A stretch of 64,000 nt of DNA from Streptomyces sp. HUAS 15-9 (GTDB lineage Bacteria > Actinomycetota > Actinomycetes > Streptomycetales > Streptomycetaceae): NCBI RefSeq assembly GCF_025642155.1, contig NZ_CP106798.1, forward strand, positions 8,556,001 to 8,620,000. The letters run 5' to 3'. The notes beneath the pieces were generated by a model. The model saw only the letters and a list, made by a program, of their open reading frames with translations, searched no databases and was not told the DNA's origin. A program made the position numbers and the translations under genes. Below, in pieces: positions 44,365 to 52,929 of the stretch (its first letter is position 1; each line of letters opens with the position of its first letter).

Positions 44365-44958
44365 ATGTCCCGTATTTTTCGTGCCCAGAACGACGGCCGT
44401 CCCAAGCGTCGGGGCTTCCGCCTCGCAGGACTCGTCGCCTCGGCCGCTGTGATCACCGGAGGCATCGTCCTTCCGGCATCCGCCGCGACGGCCGCCCCGA
44501 TGCCCGCCACGGGCGTCGTGAGCTTCGTCCACGGCGGGGGTGCCGGTGGTGACGGCGGAGACGGAGGCGGCGGCCTGATCGGCGGCGGTGGCGGCTCCGG
44601 TGGCTCCGGTGGCGGCAGCGTCCTGGGTGTCGGCGGCAATGGCGGCAAGGGTGGCAATGGCGGCAACGGCATCCTGGCCGGCGGTGGTGGCGGCGGCGGT
44701 GGCGGTGGTGGCGACGGTGTCATCGGCGGCAACGGCGGTAAGGGCGGCAATGGTGGCTCCGGCCTGTTCGGCGGTAACGCCGGCGGCGGTGGTGGCGGTG
44801 GCGACGGTGTCATCGGCGGCAACGGCGGCCAGGGCGGCAATGGAGGATTCGGCATCTTCCAGGGCGGCAACGGCGGCAAGGGCGGCGCCGGTGGGTTCGG
44901 CGTTCTGTTCGGCGGCCAGGGCGGCGGCGGTGGCGCCGGGGGCGCCAGCCTCTTCTGA
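44365..44958 (+). CDS. Secreted Gly-rich repeat protein (PGRS-like)
   Basis: 197 aa. Signal peptide MSRIFRAQNDGRPKRRGFR, LAGLVASAAVITGGIVLPAS, cleaved after ATAA near residue 48. The mature part is over half Gly, built from GGNGGKGG, GGGGGG and short hydrophobic knobs (GVIGG, GLFGG, GIFQGG, GVLFGG). A 90-bp in-frame repeat (units beginning near 44701 and 44791) makes DGVIGGNGG-GGNGG twice. No Cys, no sortase motif. GGAGAG precedes the ATG. First of three similar exported proteins in a row; presumably a surface or matrix component. Confidence 0.8.
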   Translation: MSRIFRAQNDGRPKRRGFRLAGLVASAAVITGGIVLPASAATAAPMPATGVVSFVHGGGAGGDGGDGGGGLIGGGGGSGGSGGGSVLGVGGNGGKGGNGGNGILAGGGGGGGGGGGDGVIGGNGGKGGNGGSGLFGGNAGGGGGGGDGVIGGNGGQGGNGGFGIFQGGNGGKGGAGGFGVLFGGQGGGGGAGGASLF

Positions 44959-44972
44959 CCGCTCCACCCGGT

Positions 44973-45001
44973 GGGGCGGGGGCCCGTACGGCCTCCGCCC
45001 C
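44973..45001 (+). terminator. Hairpin after the Gly-rich gene
   Basis: GGGGCGGGGGCC (44973-44984) pairs with GGCCTCCGCCCC (44990-45001), with one G-T wobble and a 5-nt loop. It starts 15 bp past the stop. Confidence 0.6.
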
Positions 45002-45095
45002 CATGGATCAACGCGAGCGGAGTCGAGCAAGCCGGCGCAGCGCCCGCAGAACCACGTCCTCGCTCCAGGAAAGCTCAAGGAAATCGGAGAACCCC

Positions 45096-45533
45096 ATGTC
45101 CAGAATTCGCTGGCGGCGGCCGCTCGTGCTGGCAGTGGCCTCGGTGGCCCTCGCCACCGGTACCGCGTGTGCCGCCCAGGCGTCGCCGGGTGTCACCCCG
45201 GGCGTCAGTCAGATGGCCTCGGCCGACCATGCCCACTGCGGGGAGGGCGGGGAGGGCGGCAAGGGCGGTGCCCCCGGTGAGCCGGGGGAGCCGGGCAAGC
45301 CCGGCGGGCGCGGTTGCCTCACGCTCGGTGACCTGCCTGACAAACCCAAGTCCGACCTCACGGCCGTGGACAAGCTACGGATCGTGCTGATCGTGGAGTC
45401 CGGGCACGCGAAGAAGTCCGACGTCGCCAAGAAGTACAAGATCTCTGAGAAGGAGATCGACACCTGGGTCAAGCAGGTCCGCGACGGTGACTGGGCCGCG
45501 CTGCTGAACCTGAATTCGCTCTTCGGCTCCTGA
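45096..45533 (+). CDS. Secreted collagen-like protein with HTH-like C-terminal domain
   Basis: 145 aa. Signal peptide MSRIRWRRPLVLAVASVALA, cleaved near residue 30 (ACAAQASPG). Residues about 48-73 are Gly-X-Y triplets (GEGGEGGKGGAPGEPGEPGK) flanked by Cys (AHCGEG and RGCLTL). The last 60 residues (AVDKLRIVLIVESG, KKSDVAKKYKISEKEIDTWV) look like a helix-turn-helix of the transposase/DUF1153 sort, which is odd in an exported protein. CGGAGA precedes the ATG. Lies between the two PGRS-like genes and is followed by a strong terminator. Confidence 0.75.
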   Translation: MSRIRWRRPLVLAVASVALATGTACAAQASPGVTPGVSQMASADHAHCGEGGEGGKGGAPGEPGEPGKPGGRGCLTLGDLPDKPKSDLTAVDKLRIVLIVESGHAKKSDVAKKYKISEKEIDTWVKQVRDGDWAALLNLNSLFGS

Positions 45534-45543
45534 GAGGCATCCC

Positions 45544-45576
45544 GGACGCCCCGACTCGATGCGGGTCGGGGCGTCC
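45544..45576 (+). terminator. Perfect 12-bp stem terminator
   Basis: GGACGCCCCGAC (45544-45555) pairs fully with GTCGGGGCGTCC (45565-45576), 9-nt loop. It begins 11 bp after the stop of the collagen-like gene. Confidence 0.7.
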
Positions 45577-45686
45577 CTGTCAAGTCCCGAATTCCCGCAC
45601 TCGTCGTGCGACGGGTCTTGGGCCGGTTCTGTTCAATGCGGCGGAACATTCGGTACGGAAAACAGTTCTTCGAAAAGGGAAACATC

Positions 45687-46262
45687 ATGCGTGTGCATTC
45701 TTGGAAGGCCCGTCTTGGGCTCACCGTCTCCACGGCCCTGGCCGCCGGCCTGGCGGCCGGAGCAATGGCGCCGACCGCGATGGCGGCGCCGATGCCGCAG
45801 AGCCGTACGGCCACGACGGCCGGCGCCCAGCAGCTTTCCGCCGACGGTACCGGGCCGGGTGGCGGGCAGTTGGGCAGCGGGTCGTTCGGGTCCCTCGCCG
45901 TGGGCAACGGCAGCCTCCGGATAGGCGACCAGGTGTGTGCGGGCAACTGCAACGGGACCGTCAACGGGAGCAACGGCGGCAAGGGCGGTATCTGCGCCGG
46001 GCTGTGCGACGGCAGCGCCAACGGCGGCACCGGTACGACCGGCGCGCCGGGCCGCGAGGGTGGTATCGGTGGCAACGGCGGGATCTGTGCCGGGCTGTGC
46101 GGCGGCAGCGCGAACGGCGGCATCGGTGGGACGGGTGGGGTAGCGGTGGGCACCGGTGACGGCGGCAAGGGCGGTAAGGGCGGCACCGGAGGGATCTGCC
46201 TCGGCCTCGGCTGCGAGACCGGTGGCATGGGCGGTAAGGGCGGCACCGGCGGCAGCGGTTGA
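45687..46262 (+). CDS. Secreted Gly-rich protein with paired Cys motifs
   Basis: 191 aa. Signal peptide MRVHSWKARLGLTVSTALAA, ending AMAAPMPQS near residue 35. The mature part carries four Cys-containing units (VCAGNCNG, ICAGLCDGSANGG, ICAGLCGGSANGG, ICLGLGCETGG) set between GGKGG and GGNGG runs. Evenly spaced Cys pairs suggest disulfide-bonded loops. AAGGGA precedes ATG 45687. It shares the Gly-rich build with the gene at 44365 but adds Cys. Probably a surface protein. Confidence 0.78.
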   Translation: MRVHSWKARLGLTVSTALAAGLAAGAMAPTAMAAPMPQSRTATTAGAQQLSADGTGPGGGQLGSGSFGSLAVGNGSLRIGDQVCAGNCNGTVNGSNGGKGGICAGLCDGSANGGTGTTGAPGREGGIGGNGGICAGLCGGSANGGIGGTGGVAVGTGDGGKGGKGGTGGICLGLGCETGGMGGKGGTGGSG

Positions 46263-46315
46263 CATCGCCGTCGCCGCGACGAATGGCGAGCGCCGCCCCC
46301 GGGGATCAGAACGTG

Positions 46316-46888
46316 TCAGTGGACGACGTCGAAGACCTGCTTCTGCAGGCCGTTGGCGTAGACGTCGTGCTCGACCAGCTGCAGCTTCTGGGTGTCCTTG
46401 TCCGTGGTGCTGAACAGACGCTTGCCCGCGCCCAGCAACAGCGGGAAGACCAGCAGGTGGTAGCGGTCGATCAGGCCCGCGTCCGAGAGGCTGTGGTTCA
46501 GGGAGGCGCTGCCGTGGACGATGATCGGACCTCCGTCGGTCTCCTTCAGGGCGGCGACCTGGTCGAGTGAGCGCAGGATCGTGGTCTCGCCCCAGTCGGA
46601 GACCAGGTCGTCGTCGGTCAGCGTGGTGGAGACGACGTACTTCGGCATCGTCTTGTAGTCGGCGAATTCCTCCATGTCCGGCCACACGGGGCTGAACGCC
46701 TGGTAGCTGACCCGGCCCAGCAGGATCGCGGTGGCTTCCTTCTGCTCCCGCCCCTTGATTTCGAACGCCTCGGGGAGGAACTCGACGTCCTTGAAGGTCC
46801 ATCCGGCGTTCCGGTAACCGGGTTCGCCACCCGGGGCCTCCACGACGCCGTCGAGCGAGATGAAGGCAGTGCTGATCAGAGTACGCAT
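46316..46888 (-). CDS. Dihydrofolate-reductase-like (RibD C-terminal) family protein
   Basis: 190 aa. RTLISTAFISLDGVVEAPGG at the N terminus, ILLGRVSYQAFSPVWP, KYVVSTTLTD, GGPIIVHGSASLNHSL and LLVFPLLLGAGKRLF match the RibD_C/DHFR-like fold, NADPH-dependent reductases of mostly unknown substrate in actinomycetes. Cytosolic. GAGGAA precedes the ATG. Its start diverges from the ADP-ribosylglycohydrolase gene across 140 bp. Confidence 0.9.
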   Translation of the reverse strand: MRTLISTAFISLDGVVEAPGGEPGYRNAGWTFKDVEFLPEAFEIKGREQKEATAILLGRVSYQAFSPVWPDMEEFADYKTMPKYVVSTTLTDDDLVSDWGETTILRSLDQVAALKETDGGPIIVHGSASLNHSLSDAGLIDRYHLLVFPLLLGAGKRLFSTTDKDTQKLQLVEHDVYANGLQKQVFDVVH

Positions 46889-47028
46889 CCTGGTTTCCTC
46901 GATGTCTCGTGTCCGGTGTTCCAGCACGCTCCCAGGATCAGACCGACAAAAAAATTTGTCAAGGAAAGCTGAGTTGTCGGTGGATCGAGCGGGAATCCGG
47001 ATGCACGGGGGTGGGGTGCGCCGGCAGC

Positions 47029-47979
47029 ATGCAGCCCATGATCCTTTCCGATGCCGCCCGTGATTCGCTGGAGGGCCTGGCCCTCGGGGATGCTTTCGGG
47101 GAGCGCTGGTTTCCGCGCTTCCGTCCCGCTCAGGAGGCTTTCGAGGCGATCCAGGCACGGCGGACGCCCGAGGAGCCGGCGTGGCACTGGACCGACGACA
47201 CGGCGATGGCGCTCTCGCTCTGCCGAGTCCTGGAGACGCACGGCGCGGTTCACCAGGACGACCTCGCAGCGACGTTCGCCGCGACCTACCTCGCTGACGC
47301 CGCCCGCGGCTACGGGTACGGCATGCACGAGCCGCTGCCCAAGCTCGCTGAACAGCCGTCGAGTTGGCGTGTCCACACGCGAAGCCTCTTCGGCGGCCAG
47401 GGCAGTCTCGGCAACGGAGCGGCGATGCGGGTGGCGCCGTTGGGCGCGTGGTTCTGCGACGACCTGGAGGAAGTAGCCGAGCAGGCCGCGTTCTCCGCCG
47501 AGGTCACCCACGCCCATCCGGAGGGCGTCGCGGGCGCAGTGGCCGTGGCCGTCGCGTCCGCCCTGGCTGCACGCAGCCGGAACCAGCCCGCGCCGCAGGG
47601 GCCCGAGCTGCTGCGGCAGGTGGCTGAGCGCACGCCGGCGGGGCCGGTCCGCGACGGCCTGCGGGAGGCGGTCGACCTGCCCGCGGCCACGCCCCCGTGG
47701 CGGGCCGCCGACATCCTGGGCAACGGTCAGCGGATCCGGGCGAGCGACACCGTACCGTTCGCGCTGTGGTCCGCCGCCCGGCACCTCGACAGTCTCGTCG
47801 ACGCGTTGTGGACCACCGCGGAGGGGTTCGGCGATGTCGACACCACCTGCGCCATCACCGGCGGCACGGTCGCGGCACGGACCGGCCTGGCCGGGATCCC
47901 CCGGACGTGGCTGGAGCGTCGCGAATCACTGCCCGACCGGGTCGGCAACGTGGAACGCGGAACGGGCTCAGCGGGATGA
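47029..47979 (+). CDS. ADP-ribosylglycohydrolase family protein (DraG-like)
   Basis: 316 aa. Metal-binding motifs of the family are in place: GLALGDAFGERWF, WTDDTAMALSL, and GDVDTTCAITGG near the C terminus. Between them GQGSLGNGAAMRVAPLGAW and VTHAHPEGVAGAVAVAVA. It removes ADP-ribose from proteins, nucleic acids or small molecules with two Mg ions. Cytosolic. ATG 47029 or 47038; neither has a strong site. No ADP-ribosyltransferase is seen nearby. Confidence 0.9.
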   Translation: MQPMILSDAARDSLEGLALGDAFGERWFPRFRPAQEAFEAIQARRTPEEPAWHWTDDTAMALSLCRVLETHGAVHQDDLAATFAATYLADAARGYGYGMHEPLPKLAEQPSSWRVHTRSLFGGQGSLGNGAAMRVAPLGAWFCDDLEEVAEQAAFSAEVTHAHPEGVAGAVAVAVASALAARSRNQPAPQGPELLRQVAERTPAGPVRDGLREAVDLPAATPPWRAADILGNGQRIRASDTVPFALWSAARHLDSLVDALWTTAEGFGDVDTTCAITGGTVAARTGLAGIPRTWLERRESLPDRVGNVERGTGSAG

Positions 47980-48096
47980 GGTGAGGTGGGCCGGAGGCGG
48001 TTACCCGGGCCCACGTGGCCACCTGTCGGTGGCATGCGCGCGGATCGATGCGGAGGATCGCTATGGACAAGGCGTATCAGGTGCCCGCCGAGCCGG

Positions 48097-48420
48097 TCAG
48101 TCGCCGTCGATGTTCGGCCTGACCTCCACGATGGCGTCGGCGTCCTCCACCTCGCCCTCCTCGTCGCGCCAGAGGCAGACCCGCACGTGCTTCGCGCGGT
48201 GAAGGCCGCGCGCCTTCCACTCGCTCATCAGGTCGGCGACGACGAGCGAGAGGGCGTACTGAGGGCCCTCGCTCGAATCGTCGGCGGTGATCGTGCCCTG
48301 CCACCGTTCGGGGTCGCTGCTGTAGGGGCGCCATCCCTCCGAGCCGTGCGGCTCGAACACCCGGTACGCCCAGTCCGTCTCGGTGCCCATAGCACCGATC
48401 GTGTCACTCAGGAGCGTCAT
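48097..48420 (-). CDS. Hypothetical protein
   Basis: 107 aa (97 if the ATG at 48390 is used). Mixed alpha/beta look: WAYRVFEPHGSEGWRPYSSDPERWQGTI, VADLMSEWKARG, KHVRVCLWRDEEGEVEDADAIVEV. Soluble, acidic C terminus, no known motif. Convergent with the ADP-ribosylglycohydrolase gene (117 bp gap). Confidence 0.6.
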   Translation of the reverse strand: MTLLSDTIGAMGTETDWAYRVFEPHGSEGWRPYSSDPERWQGTITADDSSEGPQYALSLVVADLMSEWKARGLHRAKHVRVCLWRDEEGEVEDADAIVEVRPNIDGD

Positions 48421-48626
48421 GCGCCTGGCTGCCTGCTCGGCGGCGCCCGCGACGACCCATCGGCAGCACTGGGAACGCGGCGGACCCGGCGTCCACCGCG
48501 CTCACATGTGCCATCGCCCGAACAGAGCGGCGATGCGGTCGTACCGGATGTCCGCGTACGCGCGGGCCGCCGCGCCCAGCGCGAAGACCTCGGGAGAGGG
48601 CTGGAACGACAGCGTCCCGCCCAGCG

Positions 48627-49430
48627 TCACGCCCCCTCGGCGGTGAGGCGGCCGACGGCCCGGACGACCTGCCGCCGGGTGGCCAGACGGCGGGCGAGGA
48701 AGGCCATCACCCGGTTCATGCGTCCCGCGATGACGCTCGGTGGCGGGTTCCTGCGGTCGAGGGCGGCCGGCGCGGTGCGGACGACGTCGACGGGTGAGGC
48801 GAGCTTGGTCCCGCCGGCGGCCCGTGAGGTGCCCACGACGTCGAAGAACTCGGTCCGGGTGGCGCCGGGGGACAGGGCCGGCACCCGCAGACCGGTGCCG
48901 CGGGACTCCTCCCACAGCGCCTCGGTGCGGCTCAGCACGAACGCCTTGGTCGCCCCGTAGAGCGCCATGCGGGGGTTGGGCTGGTAGGCGGCCATGCTCG
49001 CCACGTTGACCAGCACCCCGCGGCCCGCCGTTCGCAGCTGCCCGATGAAGGCGCGGCTGATGTCCGCCACTGCGGTCACATCGACGGCGATCTCGCGCCG
49101 CAGCCGTTCCGGATCCGCCTGGTGGAAGGGGCCGAAGCCGGCGAACCCGGCGTTGTCGATCACGCTGGTGACGGACAGGCCGAGCTGCCCCAGCTGCTCG
49201 GCCGGCGCCTGACCGGGGTTGCCGGTGGCCAGGTCCATCGCCAGTACGTGCACCTGGATCCCGTGACGAGCGCGCAACTCGGCGGCCAGCTCCTCCAGCC
49301 GCTCCCTGCGGCGGGCGACCAGCACCAGGTCGGAGCCACGGGCGGCGAGTTGGCGGGCGAACTCGGCGCCGAGGCCTGCGCTGGCACCGGTGATCAGGGT
49401 GGTCTGGCCGTCGTAGTCGACCGCTGTCAT
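48627..49430 (-). CDS. Short-chain dehydrogenase/reductase
   Basis: 267 aa, classical SDR. Cofactor motif TGASAGLGAEFARQ with VLVARRRERLEEL (NADP-type Arg), IDNAGFAGFG, Ser in NVASMAAY and the catalytic YGATK. The post-active-site ALSPGATRTEFFD is standard. Substrate unknown. Its ATG is 88 bp from the divergent TetR gene, with an inverted repeat between, so TetR probably represses it. Confidence 0.9.
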   Translation of the reverse strand: MTAVDYDGQTTLITGASAGLGAEFARQLAARGSDLVLVARRRERLEELAAELRARHGIQVHVLAMDLATGNPGQAPAEQLGQLGLSVTSVIDNAGFAGFGPFHQADPERLRREIAVDVTAVADISRAFIGQLRTAGRGVLVNVASMAAYQPNPRMALYGATKAFVLSRTEALWEESRGTGLRVPALSPGATRTEFFDVVGTSRAAGGTKLASPVDVVRTAPAALDRRNPPPSVIAGRMNRVMAFLARRLATRRQVVRAVGRLTAEGA

Positions 49431-49454
49431 GATCCGCTCGCTCTTGCAGTCACT

Positions 49455-49483
49455 GCCTATCTGGCGGTCAATGCCAAGTAGGC
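49455..49483. promoter_or_regulatory. Candidate TetR operator (29-bp interrupted palindrome)
   Basis: GCCTA (49455-49459) and TGGC (49462-49465) mirror GCCA (49473-49476) and TAGGC (49479-49483) around a 7-nt centre. It lies in the 88 bp between divergent SDR and TetR starts. Confidence 0.55.
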
Positions 49484-49518
49484 GGCTGCTGTCCAGAGGG
49501 ACGGTAGCCTTGGGCCTC

Positions 49519-50139
49519 ATGACGACCTTGTGGGACCGAATGCGGCAGGCCGCCGTCCAGGCGATCCTGGACACGGCCCTGCGGCTGTTCGCCGAGCAGG
49601 GCTACGAGCAGACGACGATCGCGCAGATCGCGCGGGAGGCGGGGATCTCGCAGCGCTCCCTGTTCCGCTACTTCGGGACCAAGGAGGACCTGGTCTGTGG
49701 GGACCAGGAGGCGCTGGGTGAGCTGCTGAGGCAGACGGTGGAGCGGCAGCCGGCGGAGGTGTCCGCCTGGGATGCCCTGCGGGCCGGATTCGAGGTCGTC
49801 CTCACCGCCAACCACACCCCGGAGCGGGTGCTGGAGCTGTCCCGTCTGATCTTCGCGACGCCCTCGCTGCGCGCCCGCTACGTCGAGAAGCGGCTGCGCT
49901 GGCAGGCCGACCTCGTCCCGGACGTCCAGGCCCGCCTGGGCCCCGGCCCCGGCACCGACCAGGCTGCCGACGGGGCGCGTGGACCGGCAGCCGACCCACG
50001 CGCCAAGGCGATCGTCGCCACGGTCTTCGCCTGCGTCGACACGGCCACCGAGCTCTGGGCCGAGCACGACGGGCGCCTCGACCTCGCGGAACTCTACGAC
50101 CAGTGCCTCGCGGCGGTACGCGGCAGCGGCGGCGGCTGA
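49519..50139 (+). CDS. TetR/AcrR-family regulator
   Basis: 206 aa. DNA-binding part residues about 8-55: AILDTALRLFAEQGYEQTTIAQIAREAGISQRSLFRYFGTKEDLV (split over three helices). The helical ligand domain ends VFACVDTATELWAEHDG. A Pro/Gly-rich linker (GPGPGTDQAADGARGPAADP) interrupts it. Divergent from the SDR gene; autoregulation plus SDR repression is the usual pattern. Confidence 0.9.
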   Translation: MTTLWDRMRQAAVQAILDTALRLFAEQGYEQTTIAQIAREAGISQRSLFRYFGTKEDLVCGDQEALGELLRQTVERQPAEVSAWDALRAGFEVVLTANHTPERVLELSRLIFATPSLRARYVEKRLRWQADLVPDVQARLGPGPGTDQAADGARGPAADPRAKAIVATVFACVDTATELWAEHDGRLDLAELYDQCLAAVRGSGGG

Positions 50140-50178
50140 GGCGCGTATCCGCTCGCTCGCGCGGAGATCGTGAGTTGC

Positions 50179-50214
50179 GCCCTGGCCACAGTTGGGCGTT
50201 CGCCGGACCAGGGC
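50179..50214. terminator. Hairpin between convergent TetR and TolB-like genes
   Basis: GCCCTGG (50179-50185) pairs with CCAGGGC (50208-50214). Confidence 0.45.
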
Positions 50215-50239
50215 GGGCCGCCGGTCGCCGACGGGGGGC

Positions 50240-51238
50240 CTACGGGCGCCAGTCCGCCTCCAGGTCATGGGAGTCGGTCTTGGTGAGCTGGGTCAGTCCC
50301 GTGCCGTCGGCCCGTACCAGGTAGAGGTGTTCGGGGTCCGCGTCATCGGCACCGCCTCTGGTGAAGACCAGGCGACTGCCGTCGGGGGACCAGGAGGGGT
50401 TCTTGTCGTTGAGGCGGGCGGCGGTGATGCGGTGCAGCCCGGTGCCGTCGGGGCGGACGACGTAGAGGTGGGCGAAGCCAGAAGAGTCCACGCGGCTGAA
50501 GGCGATCCGGTTTTTGTGCGACCAGTCGGGCGTCCAGTCGTGGGAGCCGGCCCCGGTGACGGCCGTCTGGGCCAGGGTGGACAGCCGGATGCGCATCACC
50601 CTGCTGTGCCCGGCCGTGTCCGCGCGGTTGAACGCCAGGTACTTGCCGTCCGGGGACCAGGTCGGATGGAGGTCGTCCGCGGCGGTGTGGGTGAGCCGGG
50701 TGGCGGGGGTGCCGTCGATGTCGGCCACATAGATCTCGCGCTGGGTGCCGACGGGCTTGGCGTAGGCGATCCGCTTGCCGTCCGGAGACCATGCCGGGTC
50801 TGAGGCGCCCTTGGTGCCGGGGACGGCCTTCAGGTCGCCGCCGGCGCTCTTCATCGTCCAGATGCCGTCGATGGTGCCACCGGATCCGTAGCGGACGAAG
50901 GCCACCCGCTTGCCGTCCGGGGACCAAGTGGGCATCACATCGCTGACGGTGGGGGTGTGCGTGAGCTGGACGGGCGTGCCGCCACCGGGGGAGATCGCGT
51001 AGAGGTCTTCGACGGGCGCCGTTGCGGTGTAGCGGGCGAAGACGATCGGGTGGTCCCCGGCCGCCCCCGCGTCTCCTGCGGCCCCGAGGGTCAGTGGCAC
51101 GGCCATGGTGAGAGCCATGGCGGTCACCGCGACCCGGCGGCGCGTTGTGCGGGCCGCGCTCGTCCTGCCGATTCTGCGAGCGCTGTTTACGGCTCTGCCG
51201 CTACCGGTGCTGTGCTGTTGGTGCGTCAAGATGTCCAC
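50240..51238 (-). CDS. Secreted TolB/WD40-like propeller protein
   Basis: 332 aa from the GTG at 51238, which follows AAGGAGG; the frame is open further upstream but without a site. A signal peptide (TTRRRVAVTAMALTMAVPLT, cleaved near residue 62) precedes six repeats of the TolB type, each with a PTWSPDGK-like core (MPTWSPDGKRVAFVR, DPAWSPDGKRIAY, HPTWSPDGKYLAFN, TPDWSHKNRIAFSR, NPSWSPDGSRLVFTR) and an LxxLTHT turn. A six-bladed propeller for binding proteins or glycans outside the cell; no enzyme motif. Confidence 0.82.
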   Translation of the reverse strand: MDILTHQQHSTGSGRAVNSARRIGRTSAARTTRRRVAVTAMALTMAVPLTLGAAGDAGAAGDHPIVFARYTATAPVEDLYAISPGGGTPVQLTHTPTVSDVMPTWSPDGKRVAFVRYGSGGTIDGIWTMKSAGGDLKAVPGTKGASDPAWSPDGKRIAYAKPVGTQREIYVADIDGTPATRLTHTAADDLHPTWSPDGKYLAFNRADTAGHSRVMRIRLSTLAQTAVTGAGSHDWTPDWSHKNRIAFSRVDSSGFAHLYVVRPDGTGLHRITAARLNDKNPSWSPDGSRLVFTRGGADDADPEHLYLVRADGTGLTQLTKTDSHDLEADWRP

Positions 51239-51579
51239 CCCGTTTCCTCCTTGCGGCCCGTCCGAGGGCCGCTTCGGCCGGTAAAGATCCCATTCAGTGA
51301 GGTTCTGGGGGAAGCGAAGACACCTGGCGGTATGAGCCCTGTGACATGTTCCGTACATCGCTGTCACGTGCGACGCGGTTCGCCCGCACGGTGGCTGTGG
51401 TTCAGGGGGAGGTGATCGAGGGGCTCTCCCCCCTCCGGGGGAGACGGTCCCCCCGGGCGTGGGATCTTGACGCGGCGCCCAACGGCTGTACTGGAACGGT
51501 CAGTCAGTCAGGGAAGACACCACCGCGCGGCTCCGGGTCCGGTCCCCGTCGCGGTGGTCGTGACTCAGGAGGAATCACG
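51239..51579. promoter_or_regulatory. Divergent upstream region with a hairpin
   Basis: 341 bp between the TolB-like and S37 peptidase starts. It contains the stem-loop TCTCCCCC/GGGGGAGA (51425-51444) and a short TCAG tandem repeat near 51500, just before the peptidase leader. No clear -10/-35 pair. Confidence 0.4.
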
Positions 51580-52929
51580 ATGCACACGTGGACGAGACGG
51601 CGCCTGCTGACCTCGGCGGCGATGACGGCGGGCCTCGCCGTCACGGCGGCCGCACCCGCAACGGCCACGGTGGCGCACCGGACCCGTCTCGGTGACAACG
51701 ACATCCTGACGGCTCTGCGGGCCCTGCCCGGGCTGCGGGTGATCGAGGAACGCCAAGGCACCGAACCCGGGTACCGTTTCTTCGTCCTCGGCCTGCGCCA
51801 GCCGGCCGACCACAAGAACCCCGCGGCCGGGACCTTCGAGCAGCGTCTGACCCTGCTGCACACCTCCGTCGACCGCCCCACCGTCCTGTTCAGCACGGGC
51901 TACGAGGCGGTACTCACGCCCCGGCGGGCCGAACCGACCGCGTTGCTGGGCGGCAACCAACTCCAGGTCGAGCACCGCTACTTCGGCACCTCGCGTCCGG
52001 CGAACGCCGACTACCGCCTGCTGACCATTCGCCAGGCCGCCGACGACCACCACCGCGTCGTCCGCCTCTTCCGCCGGCTCTACCGCGGCGCGTGGATCTC
52101 CACCGGCAGCAGCAAGGGCGGCATGACCAGCGTCTACCACCGCCGCTTCCACCCCCACGACGTGGACGGCACGGTGGCCTACTCCGCCCCGAACAACGTC
52201 GACGACCGTGACAACACCGCGTACCTGCGTTTCCTGGAGAACGTGGGCACCGCCGGATGCCGTGAGGCCCTGCGGACCGTGCAGCGGCTGGCGCTGCTGC
52301 GCCGCACCGAGCTGGTCGCCCGCTACGAGGCCTGGGCCGCCGCCGGCAACACCGCGTTCCGCATCGTCGGCAGCGCCGACAAGGCCCTCGAAATCGCCGT
52401 GCTGCGGGCCCCGTTCATGTTCTGGCAGCGCAACACCGCCGCGGATCTTGCTTCCATCCCCGGCCAGGACGCCGACACCGACGAGCTGTACGCGTGGCTG
52501 GACGACATCACGGGCCTGCCCCTCTTCGCCGACGCGGCCCTGCAGCACTACGTCCCGTACTTCTACCAACTCGGCACCCAGCTCGGGTACCTCGCCTTCC
52601 CCACCCGCCACCTGTCCGACCTCCTGCGGTATCCGAACGCCGTCGAACCCCGTACGTTCGTCCCGCGCGACATACCGATGCGCTTCGATCGCGACGCCAT
52701 GCCGGACATCGACCGCTGGGTCCGCCGTCACGGCAGCCGTCTCCTCTTCGTCAACGGCGCCCAGGACCCCTCCGTCGCCGAGCCCTTCCGGGCCGGCACC
52801 CGTGACTCCCGCATCCTGTGGGCCCCCGACGCCAACCACAGCACCGCGATCGCCGAGCTGTCCCCCGCCGACCGTGCGGAGGCCGTCGGCATGCTCACCC
52901 GCTGGGCAGGAAGCCCGTCTCCTCGGTGA
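51580..52929 (+). CDS. Secreted peptidase family S37 (PS-10-type tripeptidyl aminopeptidase)
   Basis: 449 aa. Tat-type signal peptide: TRRRLLTSAAM, hydrophobic TAGLAVTAAAPATA, cleaved near residue 30. The catalytic Ser is in STGSSKGGMTS, with Asp in FVNGAQDPS and His in PDANHSTA. The block VEHRYFGTSRP fits the S37/S28-like Streptomyces secreted peptidases that remove tripeptides from protein N termini. CAGGAGG lies 6 nt before the ATG. First of the secreted hydrolase island. Confidence 0.88.
   Translation: MHTWTRRRLLTSAAMTAGLAVTAAAPATATVAHRTRLGDNDILTALRALPGLRVIEERQGTEPGYRFFVLGLRQPADHKNPAAGTFEQRLTLLHTSVDRPTVLFSTGYEAVLTPRRAEPTALLGGNQLQVEHRYFGTSRPANADYRLLTIRQAADDHHRVVRLFRRLYRGAWISTGSSKGGMTSVYHRRFHPHDVDGTVAYSAPNNVDDRDNTAYLRFLENVGTAGCREALRTVQRLALLRRTELVARYEAWAAAGNTAFRIVGSADKALEIAVLRAPFMFWQRNTAADLASIPGQDADTDELYAWLDDITGLPLFADAALQHYVPYFYQLGTQLGYLAFPTRHLSDLLRYPNAVEPRTFVPRDIPMRFDRDAMPDIDRWVRRHGSRLLFVNGAQDPSVAEPFRAGTRDSRILWAPDANHSTAIAELSPADRAEAVGMLTRWAGSPSPR

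Noticed and set aside
44365..46262. Repeats taken at first for a CRISPR or tandem-repeat array
   Set aside because: The repeats are in frame, irregular in length, and encode Gly-rich exported proteins; no spacers or cas genes.
48502..48626. Minus-strand C-terminal-looking peptide (FALGAAARAYADIRYDRIAALF)
   Set aside because: Too short, no start in its own frame outside the SDR gene; could be a relic but unsupported.
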